NCBI GenBank assembly: GCA_017453565.1
Contig: JAFTEQ010000042.1
Location: forward strand, 1 to 34,272
From: Bacteroidales bacterium
GTDB lineage: Bacteria; Bacteroidota; Bacteroidia; Bacteroidales; UBA932
Direction of reading: 5' to 3'
Length of the DNA stretch: 34,272 nucleotides
Below are positions 16,133 through 28,949 of this stretch, in pieces (within the stretch, counting starts at the first letter, position 1; every line of letters starts with the position of its first letter). The notes below the pieces were generated by a model. It worked only from the letters and a program-made list of their open reading frames with translations, made no database searches and had not been told where the DNA came from. The translations under genes were made by a program, and so were the position numbers.

Positions 16133-18048
16133 TTTCGGTAGGGGACCTGACCGTACGTTTCGGCGGCTTCACGCTGCTGGATCACATCAGTTTCCACATC
16201 AGCGAAAACGAGAAGATCGCCTTGGTGGGGAAGAACGGTGCGGGCAAGTCTACCCTCATGAAGATTATCTGCGGCCTCCAGTCGCCGACTTCCGGCAGCA
16301 TCGACAAGCCGGAGGGCGTGCGTGTGGGCTATTTGCCTCAGATCATGGAGCATCACCGGGGCCGCACCGTGCTGGAAGAGACGCTCACCGCCTTCGACGA
16401 GGTGAATGCCGTGGAGCAGGAGCTCGCCCGCGTGACCCGGGAGATGGAGACGCGGACCGACTACGAATCACCCGGCTATCTTCGGCTCATCGAGGAGATG
16501 GGCGAACTCAGCGACCGTCTTTCGGCCTTCCATTCCGAGCCGCCGCGCGTGCAGGCTGAAAGGACCCTCAAGGGCCTGGGATTCCTGCCCGACGAACTGG
16601 ACCGCCGCACCGAGACCTTCAGCCAGGGCTGGAATATGCGCATAGAACTCGCAAAGATCCTGCTGCGCCAACCCGACCTGTTGCTGCTCGACGAGCCCAC
16701 CAACCATCTTGACATCGAATCCATCGAATGGCTGGAGGGTTATCTGAAGAACTGCGGGAGCGCCCTGCTGCTGGTCTCGCACGACCGTAAGTTCCTCGAC
16801 ACGGTGACCACGCGCACCGTGGAACTGGTACTGGGGCGCATCCATGACTATAAAGTACCTTATACCCAATATCTTGCGCTCCGTGCGGAACGCCTTGAGC
16901 AACAGACGGCGGCCTACGAGAACCAGCAGCGCATGATCGAGAAGACGGAAGATTTCATCCGCGCCTTCCGTTACAAGCCCACTAAGTCGAACCAGGTACA
17001 GTCGCGCATCAAGGCGCTCGAAAAACTGGAGCGCGTGCAGATTGACGAAACCGACAACGCCACCCTCACGGTGAAGTTCCCGCCGGCGCCGCGTTCCGGC
17101 GATGTGGTGTTCAAGGCTGAGGGCCTGAAGGCCGGCTATCCGGGCGCGAACGGGCCCAAAGTGGTGTTCTCCGACGCGGCCGTGGAACTGCGCCGGGGCG
17201 AGAAAGTGGCCCTGGTGGGGCGTAACGGTGAAGGCAAGACCACGCTCATGCGTGTCTTGACGGGAGAACTGGCCCCTCTGGACGGCGAGGTCTTCCGCGG
17301 ACACAATGTAAAGATGGGATATTTCGCCCAGAATCAGGAAGACGTGCTCGATCCGCGCGAAACCGTGTTCAGCACCCTCGACCGGATTGCGGTGGGTGAT
17401 ATCCGCAGCAAACTGCGCGACATACTTGCGCAGTTCCTTTTCCGGGGCGAGGACATCGATAAACGGGTGTCGGTACTCAGCGGCGGGGAGCGCGCCCGCC
17501 TGGGCATGGCCAAACTCATGCTCCAGAGCCATAACCTGCTGCTCCTCGACGAACCCACCAACCACATGGACATCAAGTCCAAGGACATCCTTAAGCAGGC
17601 CCTGCAGGCCTACGACGGCACCCTTGTGGTGGTTTCGCACGACCGTGATTTCCTGGACGGCCTGGTAGACAAGATCTATGAATTCCGCGGCGGCCGGGTG
17701 CGGGAGTATCTGGGCGGCGTGCAGGTCTTCCTGGAACGGCGAAAACTCGAATCGCTCCAGGAGCTGGAACGCTCGTCCTCCGCGCCTGCGGCGGCCGATG
17801 AGGCCAAGACGCAGCGCCGGGAGGAGTTCCGGCAGAACCGCGCCCAGGGCCGTGAAGACCGGAAAAAGAAAAACCGGATCTCCTGGCTCGAGACCGAGAT
17901 TGCCCGGCTGGAAGCGCGGCAGAAAGAGATTGAGGCGAAGCTTTCGGCCCCCGGCGAGAACGATGATGTGCTGGAGCTTACCCGGGCTTATCTTGAATAC
18001 AAACGCGAGCTTGATGCCCGCACAGACGAATGGGGGAGCCTGATATGA
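16129..18048 (+). CDS. ABC-F family ATPase (ribosome-associated type)
   Basis: This 639-residue protein has two ABC ATPase domains and no membrane segments, the hallmark of ABC-F proteins that act at the ribosome. Walker A motifs are GKNGAGKST (34-42) and GRNGEGKTT (364-372). Walker B regions read LLLLDEPTNHLD (about 184-195) and LLLLDEPTNHMD (about 470-481). The second signature is LSGGERARLGMAKL (450 onward); the first reads FSQGWNMRIELAKIL, with Q where the SGGW form is usual. The interdomain linker is rich in Arg/Glu/Gln, and the C-terminus (about 545-639) is a charged coiled coil, as in Uup/YdiF-type proteins. Resistance function is possible for the family, but nothing here shows it. Confidence 0.92.
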   Translation: MISVGDLTVRFGGFTLLDHISFHISENEKIALVGKNGAGKSTLMKIICGLQSPTSGSIDKPEGVRVGYLPQIMEHHRGRTVLEETLTAFDEVNAVEQELARVTREMETRTDYESPGYLRLIEEMGELSDRLSAFHSEPPRVQAERTLKGLGFLPDELDRRTETFSQGWNMRIELAKILLRQPDLLLLDEPTNHLDIESIEWLEGYLKNCGSALLLVSHDRKFLDTVTTRTVELVLGRIHDYKVPYTQYLALRAERLEQQTAAYENQQRMIEKTEDFIRAFRYKPTKSNQVQSRIKALEKLERVQIDETDNATLTVKFPPAPRSGDVVFKAEGLKAGYPGANGPKVVFSDAAVELRRGEKVALVGRNGEGKTTLMRVLTGELAPLDGEVFRGHNVKMGYFAQNQEDVLDPRETVFSTLDRIAVGDIRSKLRDILAQFLFRGEDIDKRVSVLSGGERARLGMAKLMLQSHNLLLLDEPTNHMDIKSKDILKQALQAYDGTLVVVSHDRDFLDGLVDKIYEFRGGRVREYLGGVQVFLERRKLESLQELERSSSAPAAADEAKTQRREEFRQNRAQGREDRKKKNRISWLETEIARLEARQKEIEAKLSAPGENDDVLELTRAYLEYKRELDARTDEWGSLI

Positions 18049-19124
18049 TGCTGTTCGACGCCCATTGCGACGCGCCCTCCCAGATGCTGCGCCTGCGGGA
18101 TTTCGGCCGCGACAATGCCTTTGCCCAGGTGGACTTTCCCAAGATGCGCCGGGGCGGGGTTGAGGCTTCTTTCTTCGCCCTGTATGTGCCGGCGCGTCTT
18201 TCGGCGGAAGAAGGGCTGGCCTATTTAGAGCGTTTGCTGGGCAGCCTGCAGGGACAGCTTGCTGCCCATGCTGACCAGGCGGCGCCCGCTATGGACGAAG
18301 AAAGCTTGCGGAAAAACCGCCGCCGGGGCCTGCTGTCACTGTTCCTGGGGATTGAGAATGGCCATCCGCTTACGGCGGGAGGCGATTTTGGCGGTCTGCT
18401 CAGGCGGTTTTACTCGGCCGGGGTGCGCTATGTGACCCTGGTGCACAGCGCTGACAACGCCCTCGCCGATTCCTGTACCGGGAAGGGACGCTGGGGCGGC
18501 TTGAGCCCGCTGGGACGGGAAGCCGTGGCGGAGATGAATGCCTGCGGCATGCTCATAGACCTGGCGCACGCTGCGGCGAAGACCATCGACGATGTGCTGG
18601 CCTGCAGTACGCGTCCGGTGGCGTTTACCCACGGCTGCTGCGCCGCGCTGTACCCGCATCCGCGTAACCTGGGCGACGCGCAGTTGACGGCCATCGCAGA
18701 CCGGGGCGGATTCGTGGGCATCAGCGTGTATCCGGCGTTTTTGTCGAGGCAGTATCAGGAGGCACTGCAGTCGTCCGGCCTTGGGGCGGAACTGGAGGCG
18801 GAAGACGCCTTCATCGCGCATCCGGAAGATCCGGCACGCCGGACCGCCTGGGAGGCGGTGCAGCGCAGGCTGCTGGCGCTTCCGCGCTCCGGCGTGGCGG
18901 ATGTGGCCGTGCACATTGATCATGCCGTACGGGTAGCGGGGATTGAACATGTGGGGATCGGCACCGACTTCGACGGCATTGAGGTGGCCGCCGCGGGGCT
19001 CGACGACATCTCCCGCCTGGGGCTCGTCCTCGATGCGCTCCGAAAACGGGGTTACGGCGAAGACGCCCTTGAAAAGATTGCCTCGGGTAACCTGCTGCGC
19101 GTGCTGCGAGACATACAGAATTAA
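18045..19124 (+). CDS. Membrane dipeptidase family (peptidase M19)
   Basis: This 359-residue zinc-dependent dipeptidase belongs to the renal-dipeptidase family. Expected ligands are present: H7 and D9 in FDAHCDAP, bridging E104 in GIENGHPL, H175 in LIDLAHAAAKTIDDVL, H196 in FTHGCCAA, and D308 in GIGTDFDG. The PRNLGD block is conserved. I start at ATG 18045, which overlaps the ABC-F stop by 4 nt and follows a gggggag ribosome-binding sequence; ATG 18048 is equally in frame, and an ATG at 18030 is less likely. No signal peptide is seen, so a cytoplasmic enzyme acting on dipeptides, perhaps D-amino-acid-containing ones from peptidoglycan turnover, is inferred. Confidence 0.92.
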   Translation: MMLFDAHCDAPSQMLRLRDFGRDNAFAQVDFPKMRRGGVEASFFALYVPARLSAEEGLAYLERLLGSLQGQLAAHADQAAPAMDEESLRKNRRRGLLSLFLGIENGHPLTAGGDFGGLLRRFYSAGVRYVTLVHSADNALADSCTGKGRWGGLSPLGREAVAEMNACGMLIDLAHAAAKTIDDVLACSTRPVAFTHGCCAALYPHPRNLGDAQLTAIADRGGFVGISVYPAFLSRQYQEALQSSGLGAELEAEDAFIAHPEDPARRTAWEAVQRRLLALPRSGVADVAVHIDHAVRVAGIEHVGIGTDFDGIEVAAAGLDDISRLGLVLDALRKRGYGEDALEKIASGNLLRVLRDIQN

Positions 19125-19147
19125 TTAAGATAAGACACTGAAACTAT

Positions 19148-20254
19148 ATGAAAAAGAGTCTATTCCTGCTTTTTGCTCTGAGTCTTGTTTTTGCGCTGAG
19201 CCCAGTCCGTGCCCTGTCGGCCCCGCCCAGGGAACTGCATTATACGGACGCCGCGGCTTTTCCGGTGCACGGCCAGGTACTGCCCGAGACTTCGGGCCGC
19301 TACACCCGTCTTCCCGAGTCGATGCACGGAGCGGTTCCGGAAAAGCTTTGGAACCTGGGCCTGAACAGCGCGGGTCTCTACTTTCGTTTCCGCAGCAATT
19401 CGCGCACCATTGCCGTGCGTTGGGAGAATCCGTCATCCAGCCAATACCCCAAACTTACGGCCGGTGCGACGCGCGGCCTCGACCTCTACGGCCGCATCGA
19501 CGGCAGCTGGTGGCATTTCGGGGTGGCCCTGCCCAAGAAGGGATCGTGCGTGAGCGAACACGTGTTCGCCAAATCGCTCGACGGTCAGATGCGGGAATAC
19601 ATCCTCTATCTGCCTCTGTACGGTTCCGTCAACAAGATTGAAATCGGCGTGGAAGAGGGGGCCGTGCTGGAAAACTCCGACGACCCGCATCCCGATCGGC
19701 GCAAACCCATTGTGATCTACGGGACCAGCATCCTGCAGGGCGCCTGCGCTTCGCGTCCGGGGGCGACGGCCACCAACATCCTCTCGCGTCGGCTCGACCG
19801 GGAAGTCATCAACCTCGGCTTTGCCGGCAGCGCCCTGCTGGAGCCCGAAATGGCCCGGTGGATGGCCGCGTGCCCCCATCCGTCCGTGTTCGTGCTCGAC
19901 AACCTGCCCAACGGCACCCCAAAACTGATTGAAGAGCAGGAGGAGAACTTCTTCCGGATCCTGCGCAAGGCGCACCCCAAGGTGCCTGTTGTGTTCGTGG
20001 AAGTGCCCTACTATCCCGGCGTGCGTTTCGATCCGGGCCGGAAAAAGACTTGTGAAAGCAAGAACCAGGCTTTGAAGAAGATGTTTGACGGCCTGGTGGC
20101 CAAAGGCGAGACACGCATCTATTACGTCGCGTCCGACACGATGATCGGCGACGACGGCGAGGCCACCTACGACGGCATACACTTCACCGACGTGGGCATG
20201 GTGCGTTACTGCGACCTCCTGTATCCCGTACTGAAGGAAATAATTGAAAAATAA
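19148..20254 (+). CDS. Secreted SGNH/GDSL esterase with GxDLY N-terminal domain, copy 1
   Basis: A signal peptide (about 1-25, MKKSLFLLFALSLVFALSPV) exports this 368-residue protein. An N-terminal beta-domain contains the GxDLY motif (GLDLY, 110-114), followed by an SGNH hydrolase domain with nucleophile S194 in IYGTSILQG, a block with LDNLPNG, and D342/H345 in DGIHFTD. Families of this type remove ester groups, often acetyl, from glycans or lipids; no substrate is proven. It is a close tandem paralogue of the next gene (SILQG, NILSRRLDREV, ENFFRILR, HFTD.GMVRY all shared). Copy 1 reads LGFAGSALL where copy 2 reads LGFSGNALL, so the block II region has diverged. The gene lies 23 nt after the dipeptidase. 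Confidence 0.88.
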   Translation: MKKSLFLLFALSLVFALSPVRALSAPPRELHYTDAAAFPVHGQVLPETSGRYTRLPESMHGAVPEKLWNLGLNSAGLYFRFRSNSRTIAVRWENPSSSQYPKLTAGATRGLDLYGRIDGSWWHFGVALPKKGSCVSEHVFAKSLDGQMREYILYLPLYGSVNKIEIGVEEGAVLENSDDPHPDRRKPIVIYGTSILQGACASRPGATATNILSRRLDREVINLGFAGSALLEPEMARWMAACPHPSVFVLDNLPNGTPKLIEEQEENFFRILRKAHPKVPVVFVEVPYYPGVRFDPGRKKTCESKNQALKKMFDGLVAKGETRIYYVASDTMIGDDGEATYDGIHFTDVGMVRYCDLLYPVLKEIIEK

Positions 20255-20265
20255 ACGATTGAGAT

Positions 20266-24500
<4,235 letters not shown>

Positions 24501-24513
24501 ATGAAATCGCCTT

Positions 24514-25332
24514 ATGCCTGTCAACGAAACCACCAGGATCGACCTTGACGATATTGTCCGCAGCCGTTTCGGCGCCGGAAAGGTGCCGCAGTTCCTGCTG
24601 AACGCCCTGAAGCGCTTCATCCATCAGGACCACCTGAACGGCTATCTGGAAAAGGGCTATCTCGGCGTTGAATTTGCCGAGAAACTGCTCGACTACTACG
24701 ACGTGCATCTCACGGTGGAAGGACTGGAGAACCTGCCCGAAACGGGCCGCTACACCTTTGCGGGCAACCATCCTCTGGGTGGGATCGACGCCATGAGCGT
24801 CATCGGCACGGTGGGGCGCAGGTACGACGGAAACATCGTGGTTCCGGCCAACGATTTCCTCATGGCCATCAAACCCATTGCGGAGTATACGATCCCGGTG
24901 AACAAGATGGGGGGACAGAGCGCGGCGCTTTCGGGCCTCATCAACGAGGCTTTCCAGTCCGACAGGCAGGTGATCATCTTCCCTGCGGGCCTGTGTTCGC
25001 GCAAGATCGACGGTGTGGTGCAGGACCTTCCCTGGAAGAAAACCTTCATCACCAAGAGCCGCCTTTCGCAGCGTGACGTGATTCCCGTGTGGTTCAGCGG
25101 CTGCAATTCCAAACGCTTCTATCGTCTGGACCGGCTGCGCAATTTGTTGAAACTCAAATTGAACATTGCCATGCTGACCCTCCCGGACGAACTCTATAAA
25201 TGCCAGCACAAGTCGTACAAGCTGGTTTTCGGAAAACCCATTCCCTGGCAGACCTTTACCACCGACAAGCGCGACGTGGAGTGGGCAGCCTGGGTGCGGG
25301 ACAAGGTTTATGAACTGAAAAAGGACGATTGA
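24514..25332 (+). CDS. PlsC-like O-acyltransferase, GlsA-like (glycine lipid synthesis candidate)
   Basis: This 272-residue lysophospholipid-acyltransferase-like protein has the catalytic block NHPLGGID (N85, H86, D92). The spacing is H-x5-D and not the H-x4-D of standard PlsC. A second block, FPAGLCSRK, fits the phosphate/acceptor motif (FPEG type). There is no strong signal peptide, and association with the inner membrane face is expected. The next gene is an OlsB/hemolysin-type N-acyltransferase overlapping by 4 nt. The same two families form the glsA/glsB pair described for glycine lipids in Bacteroides thetaiotaomicron, so an O-acylation step in an acyl-oxyacyl amino-acid lipid is inferred. 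Confidence 0.82.
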   Translation: MPVNETTRIDLDDIVRSRFGAGKVPQFLLNALKRFIHQDHLNGYLEKGYLGVEFAEKLLDYYDVHLTVEGLENLPETGRYTFAGNHPLGGIDAMSVIGTVGRRYDGNIVVPANDFLMAIKPIAEYTIPVNKMGGQSAALSGLINEAFQSDRQVIIFPAGLCSRKIDGVVQDLPWKKTFITKSRLSQRDVIPVWFSGCNSKRFYRLDRLRNLLKLKLNIAMLTLPDELYKCQHKSYKLVFGKPIPWQTFTTDKRDVEWAAWVRDKVYELKKDD

Positions 25333-26339
25333 CTGTGATACAGGAAGAAATCATCGCCCCGGTAGACAAGGAACTGCTGAAGGCGGAACTCACGGAAGCG
25401 CATTTCCTACGTGATACCAATCATGCAGGTAACAAGCTCTACATTGTTGATAACCAGTGCGCTCCGAATGTGCTACTGGAAATTGGACGTTTGCGGGAAA
25501 TCTCTTTCCGCGCCGGTGGCGGAGGGACGGGGAAGGCCGCCGATCTGGACGCCTTCGATCTGGACGCCGCATTCAAGTACAAACAGTTGGTGCTGTGGGA
25601 TCCGGAAGCCGAGTGCATCATTGGCGGTTACCGCTATGTTCTTTGCGACGAGGTGATGTACGACCGTTTCGGCCAGCCCATCATGCCTTCCGCGCACCTG
25701 TTCCGCTTCACGCAGCGTTACCTGAAGGGCGATTTCCTGAAGACCATCGAGTTGAGCCGTTCCTTCATCAGGCCGGAATACCAGATCGCCGAGCACGGGA
25801 TGAAGAGTCTCTATTCGCTTGACAATCTGTTCGATGGGCTCGGTGGTCTCATCTTATTGTATAAGGGAAGGATGGAGTTTTTCTTCGGTAAGATGACTAT
25901 CTATCCATCTTTTCCGAAGGAGGCCCTGCAGATGCTGCTCTACTTCATTAAAAAGCATTTCGGCATCAAGAAAACCGAGGAACTGCGCAGCCGTCTGGAC
26001 AAGATGGTGGTGCCCAAGAACCCTGTCAAGCTGGAATTGCCGCAACGGTACGGACAGATATTCACGGAATCCGATTTCCGGGAAGACTACAAGATCCTCA
26101 AGCGCGAGATCCAGAAGCAGGGGGTTAACATCCCGCCGCTCGTCAATACCTACATGAACATGTCGCCCACCATGAAGTCTTTCGGTGCCGGCATCAATGA
26201 TGAATTCGGCGATGTGATCGAAGCGGGCATCCTCATCAAGTTCGACGAAATGCATCCGGAAAAGACCCGTCGCCATCTCTCCATTCCCAACTTCGAAGAG
26301 CTTCGAAGCCGCCTGATGCATCTGATCCGGACGCACTGA
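25329..26339 (+). CDS. GNAT-like N-acyltransferase, GlsB/OlsB-like (hemolysin family)
   Basis: This 336-residue protein resembles the Acetyltransf_5/OlsB group, which N-acylates amino acids with 3-hydroxyacyl chains from ACP. Recognisable blocks are LEIGRLREISFR, a FDLD-like segment (AFDLDAAFKYKQLVLWDPE), IIGGYRYVL, and IELSRSFIRPEYQ. No ATG exists near the N-terminus. TTG at 25329 gives a 4-nt overlap (TTGA) with the preceding stop, mimicking the ATGA overlaps elsewhere; GTG at 25335 is the alternative. Coupled with the preceding acyltransferase it fits glycine-lipid (GlsB) synthesis; ornithine lipid is the other option. It is the last gene of the second run. Confidence 0.82.
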   Translation: MTVIQEEIIAPVDKELLKAELTEAHFLRDTNHAGNKLYIVDNQCAPNVLLEIGRLREISFRAGGGGTGKAADLDAFDLDAAFKYKQLVLWDPEAECIIGGYRYVLCDEVMYDRFGQPIMPSAHLFRFTQRYLKGDFLKTIELSRSFIRPEYQIAEHGMKSLYSLDNLFDGLGGLILLYKGRMEFFFGKMTIYPSFPKEALQMLLYFIKKHFGIKKTEELRSRLDKMVVPKNPVKLELPQRYGQIFTESDFREDYKILKREIQKQGVNIPPLVNTYMNMSPTMKSFGAGINDEFGDVIEAGILIKFDEMHPEKTRRHLSIPNFEELRSRLMHLIRTH

Positions 26340-26378
26340 TACTCCGGGTGTAAATGCCTGTATCTGCGCCGCGAGATT

Positions 26379-26422
26379 TATCGTAAAACGATATTAACAA
26401 AAATGTTCGTATTCGGAACATT
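26379..26422. terminator. Probable bidirectional terminator between converging genes
   Basis: Two hairpins lie in the short convergent gap: tatcgt-aaa-acgata at 26379-26393 and aatgttc/gaacatt at 26402-26408 with 26416-26422. The second is followed on the + strand by cttgtttt and on the - strand by a T-rich tttttgtt tract, so it could end transcription from both the glsB-like gene and cinA. Confidence 0.6.
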
Positions 26423-26451
26423 CTTGTTTTATCGCTTGTTTTACAGAGTTT

Positions 26452-27714
26452 TTAAAGTTCAATGATGTAACGTCGCAAAAAATCAAGCGCCGAGGCCGAA
26501 AAACGCTCGATATTGCGTTTACGATCGTTCTTGTAATTGAATTTCCGGCAGCGTGTACCCTGCGGTCCGGCTACGCCGACCCAGACCGTGCCGCCCGGTT
26601 CGTGCCCGTCTCCCTCGCCTTCGGCCCAGCCCGTGGTGGCAAGCGATACACCGCTGCCCGTAAGGCGCCGGACTCCCTCCGCCATGGCGGCGGCAACTTC
26701 GGCGCTCACGATTCCGAATCGGTCGATGGTGTCGGCCGGAACACCCAGTACCTTTTCTTTGACGGCCACGGCGTACGAGGTGACGGAACCCAGGAAATAG
26801 TCGGACGAGCCGCTTACCGTAGTGATGAGGTGGGCGATCTCTCCGCCCGTGCAGGATTCGGCGACACTCAGGCTGAGTTCCTTTTCGCGCAGCAGGCGCC
26901 CGATAACGGCCTCCAGCGTGTCGTCCTGCTCTGAATAGAGGTCTTGCCCCAGAATCGGCTTAAGGGCCTGAATTTGGCCCGAAATGCGCCTTTCCGCGTC
27001 TTCCTGCGTTCCACCGTAGACCGACAGGCGCAGGCGCACGCCGGTCAGGGGATTGGGCAGGTAGGCGAGGTGCATATCGGCGGGCAGGGTGTCCTCCCAG
27101 GCTGCAATGCGCTGCGCCAAGGCCGATTCTGCCAGTCCGTAGGTCATCAGGGTGCGGTGGGTGATGTGTTCGAGCGTGTGGTGTGTGCGGATATCTTCCA
27201 GCACGTCGGGCAGCGCCCCTGTGGCCTCGAACGGCACGCCGGGTAGGGCGTAGAGCGTCGCCGGGTGCCCGAAGCGCTCTTTGGGAAAGCGGAAAACCAT
27301 GATGGGCGCCGTTCCCTTGCGGTTCAGGATGACTTCGCACCGTTCCGGCACCAGAGCCTGACGGAGGTTGCATTCCAGCACTTCGAGGCCGCGGGAATGA
27401 AGGATATTGTAGATAATCTGTTCCTGAGCCTCGTCCTTTCTGTATTTGCGACTGCCAGAGAGTTCGGCCAGAGCATCCTTGGTGATATCGTCCTTGGTGG
27501 GACCTAGCCCGCCGGTTGAAATCACGATGTCGTGGGCGGAAAGCTCAGACTTAAGCAGGGAAATGATTTCCGCACGGTCGTCGGGCAGGGAAATCATGCG
27601 TGTACAGCGTATGCCCAGGCTGCCCAGGGCGCGGGTAATCGCGGCTGAGTTGGTGTCTACGATCTGACCGATCAGAATCTCGTCGCCAATGGTGCAGATG
27701 GACGCTGAGAGCAT
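26452..27714 (-). CDS. cinA: CinA family protein (nicotinamide-nucleotide amidase)
   Basis: CinA proteins combine an N-terminal MoCF-like (COG1058) domain with a C-terminal PncC-type NMN deamidase that recycles pyridine nucleotides. The 420 residues start ASICTIGDEILIGQIVDTN, with the diagnostic ISTGGLGPTKDD further on and YALPGVPFE in the N-domain. The C-domain contains SVAESCTGGEIAH and SSDYFLGSVTSYAVAVKEKVLGV. The glycine-rich stretch usually read as T-G-x-AGPGGG is here TTGWAEGEGDGHEPGG, a clear deviation. The gene starts 3 nt after the stop of the DHODH-like gene, so they are co-transcribed on the - strand. Confidence 0.93.
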   Translation of the reverse strand: MLSASICTIGDEILIGQIVDTNSAAITRALGSLGIRCTRMISLPDDRAEIISLLKSELSAHDIVISTGGLGPTKDDITKDALAELSGSRKYRKDEAQEQIIYNILHSRGLEVLECNLRQALVPERCEVILNRKGTAPIMVFRFPKERFGHPATLYALPGVPFEATGALPDVLEDIRTHHTLEHITHRTLMTYGLAESALAQRIAAWEDTLPADMHLAYLPNPLTGVRLRLSVYGGTQEDAERRISGQIQALKPILGQDLYSEQDDTLEAVIGRLLREKELSLSVAESCTGGEIAHLITTVSGSSDYFLGSVTSYAVAVKEKVLGVPADTIDRFGIVSAEVAAAMAEGVRRLTGSGVSLATTGWAEGEGDGHEPGGTVWVGVAGPQGTRCRKFNYKNDRKRNIERFSASALDFLRRYIIEL

Positions 27715-27717
27715 AAG

Positions 27718-28461
27718 CTATTCGTTGATTTTCAAATCTTTGAGTATCTTTCGACCCCGCAGGAGGCCTTTCACCTCCGGCCCCCGGCAGTCGAGTTCCA
27801 CCAGGCTGGCGCCCTCCCGGAGCAGGACAGCTACGTCGGCAGCCGAGCGGATGCGGTCCGTAGCAATGACAGGATAGCGGCCCTGCGTGATCCTGTGCAC
27901 GTTTTTCAGGGCGTCAAGCCCGTCTACGGCCACGCCGTCCACGCCGTTCATGCGGCAGTAGTCCAGTATATCTTCCAGACTGCGCAGGGGGAGTTCCCGA
28001 TGCAGGCGCAGTACGACGGGCCGGTAATTCTCATAACTTAGGCGAGCGTCTAAAACCGGGTCGCTAACATCCTTAATAAAAGATGGTTCTAGTACCGCAC
28101 CTGTATTTCTGATTGAGAAATCGAGCAGAAAGAGGGTGGCGAAATCGTAGGCGGATGCGAAGGTGGAGAGATAATCGTGCGCAATGGCCTCTTCCGTGGT
28201 GCTGTGTGTTTGTTTTACAATGTCCACGAACACGGGACCTGTAGGTGCGTTTTCCTGGAACAGATCAATGATATGCCGGATTCCGGAGTGCGGAGCACAG
28301 GAGACGGGGCCGACCGTGGCAAAGCCGAAACCGAGCTTGAGGTAACGGTTGTAGTGGCGTCCGTCCGGATCCATGCCCGACCGGATCCCGACCGGGTGCC
28401 GGAATGTGCGTTCAAACGCCTCCCGGTGCAGCTCTTTGCGATCGATTCCGTAAAACAACAT
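27718..28461 (-). CDS. Dihydroorotate dehydrogenase-like TIM-barrel protein lacking hallmark residues
   Basis: This 247-residue protein resembles class 2 dihydroorotate dehydrogenase in several blocks: HPVGIRSGMDPDGR (usual PVGLAAGFDKNGE), LGFGFATVGPVS (usual GFGFxEVGTVTP), RPVVLRLHREL (usual PVLVKIAPDL), NGVDGVAV, and the C-terminal ASLVELDCRGPEVKGLL. It is shorter than the usual 330 or more residues. It lacks the FDKNGE lysine (P32 here), the NRMGFNN and SSPN motifs, and the GGI phosphate loop is weak. Orotate production is therefore doubtful. ATG 28461 is chosen; a TTG three codons earlier is less likely. Its neighbours are an XRE regulator upstream (gap about 18 nt) and cinA downstream (gap 3 nt). 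Confidence 0.7.
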   Translation of the reverse strand: MLFYGIDRKELHREAFERTFRHPVGIRSGMDPDGRHYNRYLKLGFGFATVGPVSCAPHSGIRHIIDLFQENAPTGPVFVDIVKQTHSTTEEAIAHDYLSTFASAYDFATLFLLDFSIRNTGAVLEPSFIKDVSDPVLDARLSYENYRPVVLRLHRELPLRSLEDILDYCRMNGVDGVAVDGLDALKNVHRITQGRYPVIATDRIRSAADVAVLLREGASLVELDCRGPEVKGLLRGRKILKDLKINE

Positions 28462-28467
28462 ACGGTG

Positions 28468-28475
28468 CAAAGATA
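28468..28475 (-). promoter_or_regulatory. Possible -7 element directly before the DHODH-like gene
   Basis: The - strand reads TATCTTTG, matching TAnnTTTG, only 6 nt before ATG 28461. If active it would give a very short or absent leader. No good -33 box is seen, so it may be chance. Confidence 0.3.
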
Positions 28476-28479
28476 ATAC

Positions 28480-28899
28480 TTATTTGAGTTCCTGGAACGT
28501 TCCGTCGGTGTAGAATACCACAATCCGTTCGATGCTCCGTTGGGGAGCAGCGGCTTCAAAATCGGGGTTCTGCGGGGCTGCAGGGATGTTATTGTCGCTG
28601 AAGAGCGTTTCCGGAACCGTCTCAGGAGCGGAAAACTCCTCCTCAGGGGCGGGAAGGGATTCTGATATGGGCGCCTCGTCACGGTACGCATCTTTGAACA
28701 TCCGGCCCTTGCCGGTTACAAACCAGTCGAGATTCAGGGCAGGGTAGTGCCGTGCCATGCTCTCAATGAACTCGAAGCCCGGTTTATTGCGGCCAGACAG
28801 GATATGGGAGACACTGGCCCGAGCCACGCCCAGGTTGTCCGCGAACTGCGACTGTGTGATGTTCTCGACGCTCAAAAACTGTTGCAACCTTCTGTTCAT
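28480..28899 (-). CDS. XRE-family helix-turn-helix transcriptional regulator
   Basis: This 139-residue protein has an N-terminal Cro/C1-type HTH (about residues 14-40, ITQSQFADNLGVARASVSHILSGRNKP), then LNLDWFVTGKGRMF, an acidic proline-rich linker, and a conserved-looking tail ERIVVFYTDGTFQELK. The start at ATG 28899 (MNRRLQQFLSVEN) is placed 20 nt downstream of a -7 box; an in-frame ATG 33 nt earlier would lie upstream of the predicted transcription start. It precedes the DHODH-like gene and cinA on the same strand and diverges from the QueA-family gene across an AT-rich region. The target operator is unknown; autoregulation is a reasonable guess. Confidence 0.9.
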   Translation of the reverse strand: MNRRLQQFLSVENITQSQFADNLGVARASVSHILSGRNKPGFEFIESMARHYPALNLDWFVTGKGRMFKDAYRDEAPISESLPAPEEEFSAPETVPETLFSDNNIPAAPQNPDFEAAAPQRSIERIVVFYTDGTFQELK

Positions 28900-28918
28900 T
28901 TTGTAAATTGATTTTTCA

Positions 28919-28949
28919 CAAATGTAGAACAAATTTCTGAAACCGCAAA
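28919..28949 (-). promoter_or_regulatory. Bacteroidetes-type promoter of the XRE-DHODH-like-cinA run
   Basis: On the - strand TTTG (28949-28946), 19 nt of spacer and TACATTTG (28926-28919) match the Bacteroidetes sigma consensus TTTG-N19-TAnnTTTG exactly. Transcription would begin about 10 nt before the ATG at 28899. Confidence 0.8.
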
